Source of the DNA: Lentisphaerota bacterium
Lineage (GTDB): Bacteria; Verrucomicrobiota; Kiritimatiellia; UBA8416; JAIOPI01
DNA: 34,845 bases
Reading direction: 5' to 3'
NCBI GenBank assembly: GCA_021413965.1
Contig: JAIOPI010000017.1
Span: 1-34,845 of the forward strand
Below the pieces are notes generated by a model. It saw only the letters and a list, made by a program, of their open reading frames with translations. It was not told the origin of the DNA and searched no databases. Each line of letters opens with the position of its first letter. Position 1 is the stretch's first letter. The position numbers and the translations under genes are program-made. Positions 17,052-26,600 of the stretch are shown here, in pieces.

Positions 17052-19475
17052 ATGAAGTTGCAACTGATGACGGCGATGGCCGCATGCGTGGCTGCCGGGA
17101 GCCTGTCGCTCACGGCGCACGCCGAAAACTACAAGATTGACCGGACACACCTGCCGATCGCGGAGCCGGACTACCCGCACTGTACGGTGCTCGATGCGCG
17201 CGAGGCGACGCCCCCGGCACGCTTCGAGGTCACGGCCCCGGCGGGCGCGCCGAACGTGCTGATCGTGCTCGTGGACGACATGGGCTTTGGCATGCCCAGC
17301 GCCTTCGGCGGACCCGTGCGCATGCCGGCGGCGGACCGCCTCGCGCAGCAGGGGTTGCGCTACAACCAGTTCCACACCACGGCGGTCTGCTCGCCGACGC
17401 GGACGGCCCTGCTCTCCGGGCGCAACCACCACATGAACAACATGGGCGGCATCACCGAAACGGCCACGGCATTTCCCGGCAATACCGGCAAGCGGCCGAA
17501 TAACGTGGCCCCACTGGCGGAGATGCTGCGGCTGAACGGTTACAGCACCGGCTTCTTCGGCAAGAACCATGAGACGGCGCCGTGGGAGGTCAGCCCCTCC
17601 GGCCCCACCGACCGCTGGCCGTCGCGTTCTGGCTTCGACAAGTTTTATGGCTTCTTCGGCGGCGAGACTGACCAGTGGAATCCAACGATCTACGACGGGA
17701 TGACCCGGATCCCGACCCCCCACACCCCCGACTACAACTTCATGACGGATATGACCGACCAGGCGATCGCCTGGATGAAGTTCCAGAAGGCGCTCACGCC
17801 GGATAAGCCGTTCTTCATCTACTTCGCGCCCGGCGCCACGCACGCGCCGCACCACGTGCCCCGGGAATGGATTGCGAAGAACAAGGGCCGGTTCGACCAG
17901 GGCTGGGACAAGCAGCGGGAAGAAACGCTGGCGCGCCAGATCGCCATGGGGCTCGTGCCGCCAGGCACGAAGCTCGCCAACAAGCCCGAGGCCATCAAGG
18001 ATTGGGACAAGCTGTCTCCCGACGAACAGAAGCTCTTTGCCCGCCAGATGGAGGTCTATGCGGCGTTCGGGGAGTACTGCGACAACGAGATCGGCCGCCT
18101 TTTCAACACGATTGATGAAATCGGTCAGATGGACAACACCCTGATCTTCTACATCCTGGGCGACAACGGAACCAGCGCCGAAGGCGGCATGAGCGGCATG
18201 TTCAGCGAGATGACCTACTTCAACGGCGTTCAGGAATCGGTGCAGGACATGCTCAAGCATTACGAGGATTGGGGCGGACCGACCACGTATCCGCACATGG
18301 CCGCGGGCTGGGCCGTCGCCGGCGATACGCCGTTCATGTGGACGAAACAGGTTTGCGCCAACTACGGCGGCACGCGCAACGGCATGATCGTCTCGTGGCC
18401 CAAGCGCATCAAATCGGTCAACGAAATCCGATCGCAGTGGCACCACGTGATCGACGTTGCGCCCACGGTGCTCCAGTCTGCGAACCTGCCTGAGCCCAAG
18501 AGCGTCAACGGCACCGTCCAGGAGCCGATCGAGGGCGTCAGCATGCTGTACACGTTCGACGAGGCCAGCGCGAAGAGCACCCACAAGAAACAGTACTTCG
18601 AGATGTTCGGCAACCGCGCCCTCTACCTGGACGGCTGGCTGGCCGGCACGGTTCACAAGGCGCCCTGGGAGCCGGCGCCACGCGCCAAGCTGACCGAGGA
18701 CAAATGGGAGCTCTACGACACGCGTAACGACTTCAGCCTGGTGAACGACCTGGCGGCGACCCATCCGAAGAAGCTCAAGGACATGCAGGCCACCTTCATG
18801 GAGGAGGCCATCAAGTATCGCGTGCTGCCGATTGACGACCGCAGCGTCGAGCGCGTGAATGCCAAGTTGGCTGGACGGCCCGACCTCATGGGGGATCGGA
18901 CGTCACTCACGCTCTTCGCCGGCATGAATTCGATGAGCGAAAACGTCTTCATCAACATCAAGAACCGGTCGCTGTCGATCACGGCGGACGTCGAGATTCC
19001 GGAGGGTGGCGCAAACGGCGTGATTGTGGCCCAGGGCGGACGCTTCGGCGGCTGGAGCTTCTACCTCAAGGACGGCAAACCGACGTACAGTTACAACTTC
19101 CTCGGGCTGCAGGAGTTCAAAGTCGCGGCCCCGCAGGCGCTGGCGGCCGGCAAGGACACCATCCGCATGAACTTCGACTACGACGGTGGCGGCATTGGCA
19201 AGGGCGGGATGGCCACGATTCTCGTCAACGGCGAAGCCGTTGCCAGCGGTCGCATCGAACGCACCCAGCCGATGATCTTCTCCGCCGACGAAACGGCGGC
19301 GATCGGCGTGGATGATGCCACGCCCGTCACGGCGGATTACATGGAACGCGACAATGCCTTCACCGGCAAGATCCTCAAGGTCGTCATCGACGTGCAGCCC
19401 ATTGGCGCCGCGGACAAGGCCCAGGTCGATGCCGCTCAACGCGAATCCGCCATCAAGGCGGCCGCGGCCAACTGA
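17052..19475 (+). CDS. Secreted arylsulfatase (sulfatase family S1)
   Basis: An 807-residue exported sulfatase. It starts with a signal peptide (MKLQLMTAMAACVAAG, then SLSLTAHA) cleaved near residue 24. The sulfatase signature CSPTRTALLSG contains Cys113, which is converted to formylglycine in active enzymes. Metal ligands are visible as Asp75-Asp76 in VLVDDMGFG and Asp371-Asn372 in LGDNGTSAEGG. The C-terminal 200 or so residues form a beta-rich extension common in large arylsulfatases related to Pseudomonas AtsA. It hydrolyses sulfate esters in the periplasm or outside; the substrate is not evident. AGGAGA lies about nine bases before the ATG. An outer-membrane-type protein follows, and a DUF1254/1214 remnant lies upstream, a grouping seen for sulfatases elsewhere. 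No formylglycine-generating enzyme lies in the window. Confidence 0.93.
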   Translation: MKLQLMTAMAACVAAGSLSLTAHAENYKIDRTHLPIAEPDYPHCTVLDAREATPPARFEVTAPAGAPNVLIVLVDDMGFGMPSAFGGPVRMPAADRLAQQGLRYNQFHTTAVCSPTRTALLSGRNHHMNNMGGITETATAFPGNTGKRPNNVAPLAEMLRLNGYSTGFFGKNHETAPWEVSPSGPTDRWPSRSGFDKFYGFFGGETDQWNPTIYDGMTRIPTPHTPDYNFMTDMTDQAIAWMKFQKALTPDKPFFIYFAPGATHAPHHVPREWIAKNKGRFDQGWDKQREETLARQIAMGLVPPGTKLANKPEAIKDWDKLSPDEQKLFARQMEVYAAFGEYCDNEIGRLFNTIDEIGQMDNTLIFYILGDNGTSAEGGMSGMFSEMTYFNGVQESVQDMLKHYEDWGGPTTYPHMAAGWAVAGDTPFMWTKQVCANYGGTRNGMIVSWPKRIKSVNEIRSQWHHVIDVAPTVLQSANLPEPKSVNGTVQEPIEGVSMLYTFDEASAKSTHKKQYFEMFGNRALYLDGWLAGTVHKAPWEPAPRAKLTEDKWELYDTRNDFSLVNDLAATHPKKLKDMQATFMEEAIKYRVLPIDDRSVERVNAKLAGRPDLMGDRTSLTLFAGMNSMSENVFINIKNRSLSITADVEIPEGGANGVIVAQGGRFGGWSFYLKDGKPTYSYNFLGLQEFKVAAPQALAAGKDTIRMNFDYDGGGIGKGGMATILVNGEAVASGRIERTQPMIFSADETAAIGVDDATPVTADYMERDNAFTGKILKVVIDVQPIGAADKAQVDAAQRESAIKAAAAN

Positions 19476-19485
19476 GACGAGTTGA

Positions 19486-19523
19486 ATGCCGCACCCGCCG
19501 TTGCGACACGGCGGGCGCGGCAT
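19486..19523. promoter_or_regulatory. Strong intercistronic hairpin
   Basis: Bases 19486-19501 pair with 19508-19523 over 16 positions with one A-C mismatch, around the loop TGCGAC. It begins 11 bases after the arylsulfatase stop codon and is not followed by a T-run. It could stabilise the sulfatase mRNA, lower expression of the downstream gene, or act as an atypical terminator. Confidence 0.6.
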
Positions 19524-19609
19524 GCGGCCAGCGGGAGGGGCGACTGGGGCGGAAATGGCGCAGGCCCCGGGGGGGCCACGATGATTGGAAAGCCCAAGGG
19601 AACCGACGC

Positions 19610-20413
19610 ATGAAAGTGCAGATCATGTTGGCCGTGGCGGCCTGCGCGATGATCGCGCAGGCACAACAGGCTCAGCCGACGGACGCCGCGGCCGAGCTGG
19701 CGAAGAAGCTGGCGAATCCGGTGGCGGCGCTGATCAGTGTGCCGCTGCAGTACAACGAAGACGGGAACCTCGGGCCGAACGACGACGGGTCTAAGTCGGT
19801 GCTTAACGTCCAGCCGGTCACCCCGTTCTCCCTGACGCAGGATTGGAACCTGATTGTCCGTACGATCGTGCCGCTGATCGACCAGCACGACCTTCCGGAG
19901 AAAGGGCAGGACCAGTCCGGCATGGGCGACGTGGTGCAGAGCTTCTTCTTCTCGCCAAAGGTGCCGGTGGGCGGTTGGATCCTGGCCGCCGGCCCGGTCG
20001 GACTCTACCCGACGGCATCCGACGACATGCTCGGCGGTGAGAAGTGGGGCGCGGGACCCACGGTGCTGGCCCTGCAGCAAGGAGGGCCTTGGACCTATGG
20101 CGTGCTAGGCAACCACATCTGGTCGGTCGCGGGCCAGGACGAGCGCGCGGACATCAGCCTGTCGTTCGTGCAGCCGTTTCTATCGTACATTACGAAGACC
20201 AAGACGACGCTCGGCGTGAACACCGAGTCCACCTACGACTGGGAGAACTCGGCGTGGGCGGTTCCGGTCAATGTGACCGTTGCGCAGTTGCTGAAGATCG
20301 GGCCGCAGATCTTCCAGGTGACGCTGGGCGCCCGGTACTGGGCCGAGTCGCCTGAGAGCGGACCCGAGGGCTGGGGTGCCCGGGCCGGACTGACGTTCCT
20401 GTTCCCGAAGTAG
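19610..20413 (+). CDS. Outer-membrane beta-barrel-type protein (phenol-degradation MetA / transporter-like family)
   Basis: A 267-residue exported protein with a signal peptide (MKVQIMLAVAACAMIAQA) and then alternating amphipathic strands ending in an aromatic-rich segment and the terminal sequence LTFLFPK, as in outer-membrane barrels. Segments such as PLQYNEDGNLGPNDDG and PFSLTQDWNLIVRTIVPLID match a family I know only as putative outer-membrane transporter or MetA-pathway-like proteins. AAGGGA lies about eight bases before the ATG. It follows the arylsulfatase by 134 bases on the same strand and may bring in its substrate or product. The substrate is unknown. Confidence 0.75.
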   Translation: MKVQIMLAVAACAMIAQAQQAQPTDAAAELAKKLANPVAALISVPLQYNEDGNLGPNDDGSKSVLNVQPVTPFSLTQDWNLIVRTIVPLIDQHDLPEKGQDQSGMGDVVQSFFFSPKVPVGGWILAAGPVGLYPTASDDMLGGEKWGAGPTVLALQQGGPWTYGVLGNHIWSVAGQDERADISLSFVQPFLSYITKTKTTLGVNTESTYDWENSAWAVPVNVTVAQLLKIGPQIFQVTLGARYWAESPESGPEGWGARAGLTFLFPK

Positions 20414-20748
20414 TGTGAGCGACACGAACTCGGGCTCCATGGCCTTCGAGCCCCGGTTGCGCCTGACCCCGCGCTGGTTCTGCAGGTGGTCGAGGAGCTG
20501 TGTTAGGGGATCACCGGGGGCTTCCGCAACAAGAGGGTGGTCGACACCAACGCGTGGATCCCCTCCCGCGGCCATCAGGGCGCTGGCGCCTCACCCGCCA
20601 TCGCCGCACGAGTGAAAGCATCGCCCGCCCATTTGCTTGCCGTGGGCGTTGCCGATCCCGCCAACCGGCAACACAAGCGCGTGCCAGTCCGGGACCGTTT
20701 TTCACACTTCGTTGTGAGCGTACCGCGGCGTACCCTGTCGCGTTCAGG
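20414..20748. other. Intergenic stretch, no gene seen
   Basis: No frame here has recognisable motifs, and the short open frames on both strands look like GC-driven noise. A perfect 7-bp inverted repeat (GTTGCCG at 20648-20654, CGGCAAC at 20666-20672) and a weaker one near the T-run at about 20699 could end transcription from the sulfatase unit, but neither is a textbook terminator. Confidence 0.5.
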
Positions 20749-20776
20749 TTGACGATTCCGGGGGTGGGTGTACTGT
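20749..20776 (+). promoter_or_regulatory. Candidate sigma-70-type promoter for the transport cluster
   Basis: TTGACG (20749-20754) and TACTGT (20771-20776) are separated by 16 bases. Transcription would start near 20783, about 30 bases before the TTG start codon at 20813. This supports the later start over the GTG at 20768, which overlaps the -10 element. Confidence 0.45.
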
Positions 20777-20812
20777 GCCTTGGACAAACATCAAGCAGGA
20801 CGGGAGTGTGAG

Positions 20813-23410
20813 TTGACGCAACGGATCCTGCCCGAAACCGAACGCGCGAACGCGACCGCCTTGATCGGGGGCCGCGGGCTGACGTTGCGCTCGGTCGTGG
20901 TCACCTTGGTCAGCCTCCTGATCATGGGAGCCTGGATTGAGTATGAGGAGGTCTTCTGTCGCGGCGGGGGGCCGCTGGCCGAGAACTCGCCCGCGAACAG
21001 TGCCGTCGGCGTCGTGCTGCTGGTGCTGGGCATCAGCGCCCTGCTGTACCGGATCCGCACCTTCTTGCGCCTGGCCAGCGCGGAGCTGGTGGTGGTCTAC
21101 GCCGCTTTGATCCTGGCCGCCCCCTTGATGACCCAGGGGCTCTGGCATCGCCTCTTCGGGTTGATCGCCGCCGTGCCGCACTATGCCGACTTCAAATCCT
21201 ACGAGAGTCTGCCGCCGATGTTGTGGCCGCACGGCCCGAACTTGGCGGACAACGGGCGTTTTGAGCGGCAACTGGACGGGTTCGAGACGGCGGGCGAGAT
21301 CGGGTGGGACACAATCGATTGGCGAGGACGGTCCTGGCGCGTGCCGGTCCTGGCCAATGCGTCGCCAACCAACCCGCCGGCCACACTGGTCTTTCGCGTG
21401 CCCGCCGCCGCCATCGTGCCCGGCGAGCGCTTCCTCTTCTCCATGCTCGTCAAAGCCTCAGCCTTTGCCGGTGACACCACCTTCGGCGTCAGCCTGCAGG
21501 CGGACGACTTGCCGCCGGTCAACCTGCTGACGCGCGCGGAGGAAAGCCGGCGTTCGTTTGCGCTGGCCTCGGGCTTCGAGCGCATTGGCGTCTCGCCGGT
21601 GACCATTCCGCCAGCGGTCAGCAACCAGTTGACGGTCGCCATCGCCCTGCGCGGGGAGGGCATGCTGGCGGTACATGACCTGGAGTTCATGAATGTCGAG
21701 GCGGTGGAGGGTCTGTATTCGGGCCGACAGGTGGTGCGTGCAAGCGGGTTAGCCGCGCTCGGCCCTCACGAGCGCAATTTCACCTTGGTGCGTCCCGACC
21801 GTCTGCTGAGCGCCGCGGGTGTGCGCTACCTGCTCGGCGGCGGCATTCCCCTGGGCCAGTGGATCCAGCCGGCGGCCGCGTGGTCGCTGCTCATCGGGGC
21901 GCTGTTCGCGGGGTTCCTCGGGCTCAACACGCTGATGCGCAAGCAGTGGGTGGAGCATGAGCGCTTCACCTTCCCGTTAACCCTGCTGCCCAAGTGTCTG
22001 TTGGAGGAGAAGGATGGGCGGCTGCAGATCTTCCGCAATCGTGTCATGTGGGCCGGGTTCGCCGTCGGGCTCCCGTTTGTCCTGTGGAAGGGGCTTGCCT
22101 TCTACTACCCCGCGCTGCCGGTGCCGGGTCAGGGCGCCAGGGCGCTGGCGGACTATTTCAACAACCCGGTCCTGAAGGCCTACTTCGGAGCGTTTGGCGA
22201 GGGCCTTACCGGGGTTGGGGTCTCGCTGAGCGTTTTCGCGGTCGCCCTGCTCGTTGAAACCGACGTGCTGTTCTCCTTGTGGGTCGCCTTTGCCGCCTTT
22301 CAACTCTGGGCCGCGTGCGGCAAGGCCTTCAACCTGTCCCGGTTCGCCGGCTACCCCTGGGAGCATCAGCAGACCATGGGCGGCTACATTGCATTCGCAA
22401 TCATGGCGCTCTTCGTGGGCCGGCATCACTTGGCGCGCGTGCTGCGCCTGGTGGCTGGCTTCGGCACGAAACCCGAGCGCCACGAAGCTCGGACGTACCG
22501 CGGGGCTCTCGCGCTGGTCGCGGCGTCCCTGGCGGCGATCGCCTTCTGGAGCGACTGGACGCGCATGGGCGTTTCCGCCGGACTGCTCTTCTTCGGCTAC
22601 ATGCTGGTGTGCGGATTCGCCGCCAGCAAGATCCGCGCGGAAATGGGTGCCCCCTGGCCGTACCTGACGCCCTACTACGGCATGCAGTTCGTTGCCGCGC
22701 TGGGAGGCTTCGCGATGTTCAACTCCACGGGCATGCTGGTGGCCACGATCGCCTCCGGCTTCATGTGCACCGCCTGCTTCCTGATGATCGCGCCGGCGCA
22801 GATTGAGATGATGGAATTGGGCCGGCACTTCCGGGTGCATGCGCGCGACGTCGGCGCCGGCCTGACGCTCGGGTTGCTGGGCGGCCTGTTCATCGGCGGG
22901 TTTGTGCTGCTCTGCTGGGCCTATGGCTTTGGCGCCAACAACCTGAACGTCTCGTGGCCCTACGAACAGAACTGGTACTTCAACGGCTTCCGCGCCGCCG
23001 CGCTCAACGCCGACCGCGCCCTGGAGGCCGGCACGCTCGGGCTGGTGCCGCAGTCCCAGACGTTGAACATCATCCACAACCCGGACGCCAGGGGCCTCGC
23101 CATCGGTGCCGCCGTCACGCTGATCCTGGCCGCCTTGCGCGCCTTCTTCACCTGGTTTCCGCTGCACCCCCTCGGTTACGTGCTCGCCTCGACCTTCTTC
23201 ATGAAGGGTCTCTGGCTGTATACCTTGCTGGCGTGGGCCGTCCGTCTCCTTCTCTTCCGGCTGGGCGGCGCGCGCACCATCCGCGAACGGCTGGTGCCCT
23301 TCTGCGTGGGGATGTTCCTGGCCGGCATCGTCTCCATCGTGCTCTTTGACGTGGTGGGGCTCATCCTGAGAACCCGGGGGATTACGGATGTGTATGGCGG
23401 GTTGCCGTAG
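20813..23410 (+). CDS. DUF6785/DUF6784-like polytopic membrane protein (OPT-like transporter)
   Basis: An 865-residue membrane protein from the TTG start at 20813, preceded by GGGAG at six bases. The frame also opens at GTG 20768. Three helices lie in the first 130 or so residues. They are followed by a soluble region (about 130-345) of beta-sandwich texture (PATLVFRVPAAAIVPGERFL), then about ten helices. Segments such as RKQWVEHERFTFPLTLLP and KIRAEMGAPWPYLTPYYG are the type found in DUF6785/DUF6784 proteins. These resemble oligopeptide transporters and are frequent in Lentisphaerota and Kiritimatiellota. The substrate is unknown. It heads the cluster with a second OPT-type transporter and an FtsX-type ABC system. 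The stop codon is followed at once by the first octamer-repeat element. Confidence 0.8.
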   Translation: MTQRILPETERANATALIGGRGLTLRSVVVTLVSLLIMGAWIEYEEVFCRGGGPLAENSPANSAVGVVLLVLGISALLYRIRTFLRLASAELVVVYAALILAAPLMTQGLWHRLFGLIAAVPHYADFKSYESLPPMLWPHGPNLADNGRFERQLDGFETAGEIGWDTIDWRGRSWRVPVLANASPTNPPATLVFRVPAAAIVPGERFLFSMLVKASAFAGDTTFGVSLQADDLPPVNLLTRAEESRRSFALASGFERIGVSPVTIPPAVSNQLTVAIALRGEGMLAVHDLEFMNVEAVEGLYSGRQVVRASGLAALGPHERNFTLVRPDRLLSAAGVRYLLGGGIPLGQWIQPAAAWSLLIGALFAGFLGLNTLMRKQWVEHERFTFPLTLLPKCLLEEKDGRLQIFRNRVMWAGFAVGLPFVLWKGLAFYYPALPVPGQGARALADYFNNPVLKAYFGAFGEGLTGVGVSLSVFAVALLVETDVLFSLWVAFAAFQLWAACGKAFNLSRFAGYPWEHQQTMGGYIAFAIMALFVGRHHLARVLRLVAGFGTKPERHEARTYRGALALVAASLAAIAFWSDWTRMGVSAGLLFFGYMLVCGFAASKIRAEMGAPWPYLTPYYGMQFVAALGGFAMFNSTGMLVATIASGFMCTACFLMIAPAQIEMMELGRHFRVHARDVGAGLTLGLLGGLFIGGFVLLCWAYGFGANNLNVSWPYEQNWYFNGFRAAALNADRALEAGTLGLVPQSQTLNIIHNPDARGLAIGAAVTLILAALRAFFTWFPLHPLGYVLASTFFMKGLWLYTLLAWAVRLLLFRLGGARTIRERLVPFCVGMFLAGIVSIVLFDVVGLILRTRGITDVYGGLP

Positions 23411-23417
23411 GAGAGGC

Positions 23418-23623
23418 GGAAGAATGGAAGGGTGGAAACGGGGAAGACTGTCACGGAGCCTGAGACACCTCTCCGAGTCCAGCTGAAACCCGACACCTGA
23501 AACCGGGTCCGGGTGCAATTGAAGCGTGCGTGTAACGTGAACGACTCAGACACATCGTCAAGTCATGGAGACCGAGGGGCTTCCGCCCCCCATCCTTCCA
23601 TCCCTCCATCCTTCCATTCTTCC
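23418..23623. repeat. Octamer inverted-arm element 1
   Basis: The left arm (23418-23449) is four GGAAG-type octamers in register: GGAAGAAT, GGAAGGGT, GGAAACGG, GGAAGACT. The right arm (23592-23623) is four inverse octamers: ATCCTTCC, ATCCCTCC, ATCCTTCC, ATTCTTCC. The spacer is about 142 bases and holds the start region of the 1772-aa gene. The left arm region begins right after the upstream stop codon at 23410. The right arm is translated within the Pro/Ser-rich N-terminus of the next protein. Confidence 0.85.
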
Positions 23624-26600
23624 CGCCTTGCCGCCCAAGCCCTCGTGGCCATCCTCTTCCTCCTGCTGGGGTGGGGCGTGCTTGCGCTCTTTGTGGAGGT
23701 CAGCCAACCACGGGAGCGCCAACCCCGCGCGATGGTGCGCCCGACGTACTCCGAAGCGCCGCTCGAGCAGGCCCTCGCGCGGTACGGTTTCGAAACGCGA
23801 CTCGGCGAGATCGCGGCGGCCGGATCGCGCGTCACGGGAACCCCGGGCTGCGAGCAGGTGGCCACCCTCGTGTCGAACGCCTTTCAGCGCGCCGGACTCG
23901 AGGTGCTGACCCAGGAATTCGAAGTCACCATCCCCGTGACGGAGGTGTGCGAGATCCGCGACGCCGCCACCGGCCAGCCGCTTGATGGTGTGCGCGTGTA
24001 CCCGTTCATCCCGGCTGGCTTGATGCCAATCAGTTGCACGATCACGACACGGCTGGTGGCGGCGGAAACCGCGGCGCTGCGCTGGCTGGACGGCCACGAT
24101 CCGCGCGAGGTGACGGTGGTGACCACGGTCAGCGGCGGCGCCACCTGGACCGATCTGGCGGCGGCGGGCGCCCCGGCGCTCATCGTCCGCACGGATCCCG
24201 ATCAGCAGGCCCTGTTTGCCAGCCCCGATCAGCCCGAGAACTGGAACGCGCTGGTCACGGGGTGGGAGCATCCGTTTCCGATCTTCAACGCCACCGGCCC
24301 GATCGCGTCCTGCACCGGGCGCGTGGTGGTGCTGAACTGCCGGGTCGCCTGGCGGCCGCGGCCCGCGCACAACGTGCTGGGCGTGCTGCGCGGCCGCAAC
24401 GCGCACGGCGAAGCGCTGGTCGTCAGCGCCTATATGGACAGCAGTTCCGTCGTGCCCGATCTGGCGCCCGGCGCCGAGCAGGCCATCCCGCTTGCCGCGC
24501 TGCTGGATCTCATGCAGGCGCTGGCCCCATATCGCAACGAACTTTCCCGGGACGTGATCTTTGTGGCCACGGCGGGGCACGCCCAGGGCCTTGCCGGGGT
24601 GAGCCGCCTGATGGAAGCCATCGAAACGTTCAGCGCCACGCGCCCCGACCACCGGACCTTCGAGGCCCGCCGTGCGGAACACCAGGCCGCGGAACGGGCG
24701 GTTCCCGATGATCCCTTGCTGCTCCGCACCGCCGCGGGTGAGGTGCATCTGCAGCGTCGCGAAGCGACCCTCGCGGCGCGGCTGGACTATCTGCGCGCCG
24801 GCAGCCCCGTCTACCGTGACGGCTTCGATGCCGCGCGGGCCACCGATGCAGAGCGCAAGGCGCCCGCCAACCGACATCCCCTGCTGGACGCTTACCTGCG
24901 AGCCAAGGAGGCCGACAACGAAGCCTCCGATCTCGTCTCGGCACCCGCCGCCAGCCTGCTCGCGCGCCCAGACTACGGCGCGGAAATCGAACGCCTGCGC
25001 GCCGAGGCTGCCGCTTGGCACGCCACGCGCATCCGGCACCTGGACGACCTGATCCGCGTCCGCGACCTCTTTGCCGCATACCGGAAAACGTTGACGCTCA
25101 ACCTGGATCTGACATCCGGCGGCAGCGAGCAATGCGGGACCTTGTCGCTGCTCGTGGGTGAAGCCACGGTCGGCCCCGTCGTCGAACCTCAGGTCACCGA
25201 CCTGGCGAATCTGCTCATGCTCAAGACCCCGGGCCTGCACGTGCGCTCGTGGGGCGCCGCTGACGCCGCCGGCAGTCCGGAGTATCCCAACCGGAACTCG
25301 AGCGACCTGACCGAGCTCGAGTCCGAAGCCTGGTTCCACTGCGGACGCCTGGCCTTCAGCCTCTGCAACCACGAATTCCTGCCCGGCAAGTTGGGGACAC
25401 CGGAGGACCGCCTGGCGGATCTGAACCTGACCGCCTTGCGCACGCAGGTGCCGGCAGCGGGGCGCCTGGCGTTGGCGCTGGCGGGCGGCCAGGTGGACTT
25501 CAAGGTTCTGCCGGCCAACCGCTCCAAGAAGGTCTTTGCCCTGCACGGCACGGTTTACGGCGACGCCGGGACCGCCACCATGGTTCCGAGCCACCCCATG
25601 GGCCGGGACACCGTCGTTCGAGCGGCGGCCGCCGATGGCTACCGACGCGCCGGAACCCTGCTCGCGGCCCGCGGGATCTCCATCTACCCCCCCGTGACCA
25701 CCAGTCCCTATGGAACCTACGACTGCCCGATCGTGTTCAACTTCGATCTTTGGTCGCGCATGACGGTGGACGCCGCGCGTTTCGACGCCGCGGGCCGCCT
25801 CGCCTTCTACCGTGACGCGGGCGCCGCCATCGCATCCGTCTATCCCTCCGCTAACCTGACGGCCGACGCCATGCAGGCCACCGCCGGACGCGATCTTCAA
25901 CCCGTGAACGTGGGCCTGTTCCGCTGCAGCCCCGTTGCGCTGTATCCCTGCGTAAACCCGCAGACGCAGCAACCCTTCAAGGGCGTGAGTTTCCTCACCC
26001 GCGAAGGGCTCACCGGGCCCGCCCATTTCAACCAGGGCCAGTTCACGGCCTTTCTCGAGCCCGATCTCTCCTTCCATGTCAGCCTGCTGGATGGCGCCGC
26101 CGACAACCCCGAGATCCTGACGCCGCGGGCCTTCCTGCTCAATGTCGCCGCGGCCGCTCCGGCGCCGTCCGACAACGAGCCGGAGCTGGCGGGGCGGGGC
26201 TATCTGGCGGCCGACACACCCGTGCTGGCGTGGCCGCAGCTCGCCGCGGCGGAGTCCATGTTGCGCACCGCGGAGAAGCGCCTGCGCCTGCAGCGGCGGT
26301 ACCACATGGCCGACGACCAGATGCTGGGCTTCCACGCGCGCGGCACGGAACTGCTGCGCCAGGCCCGCGCCCATCTGGCCGCGGGCGAACCGCTGGCGGC
26401 GGCCAACGCGGGGGCGGCCAGCCTCGCCTACGCCATGGCAAACCACCCCGTCATCCGCGGCCGCATCAGCCAGGCCGTGGTCGGCATCCTCTGGTACCTG
26501 GGGCTGCTCGTGCCGTTTGTCTTCTTCGCCGAAAAGCTGCTCTTCGGATTTCCCGATATCCGCAAACAACTCGTGGCCATGACCATCATCTTCCTGATCG

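Noticed and set aside
17034..18764. 576-codon minus-strand open frame opposite the arylsulfatase
   Set aside because: The sulfatase has the CSPTR motif, metal ligands and a signal peptide; the other frame shows none.
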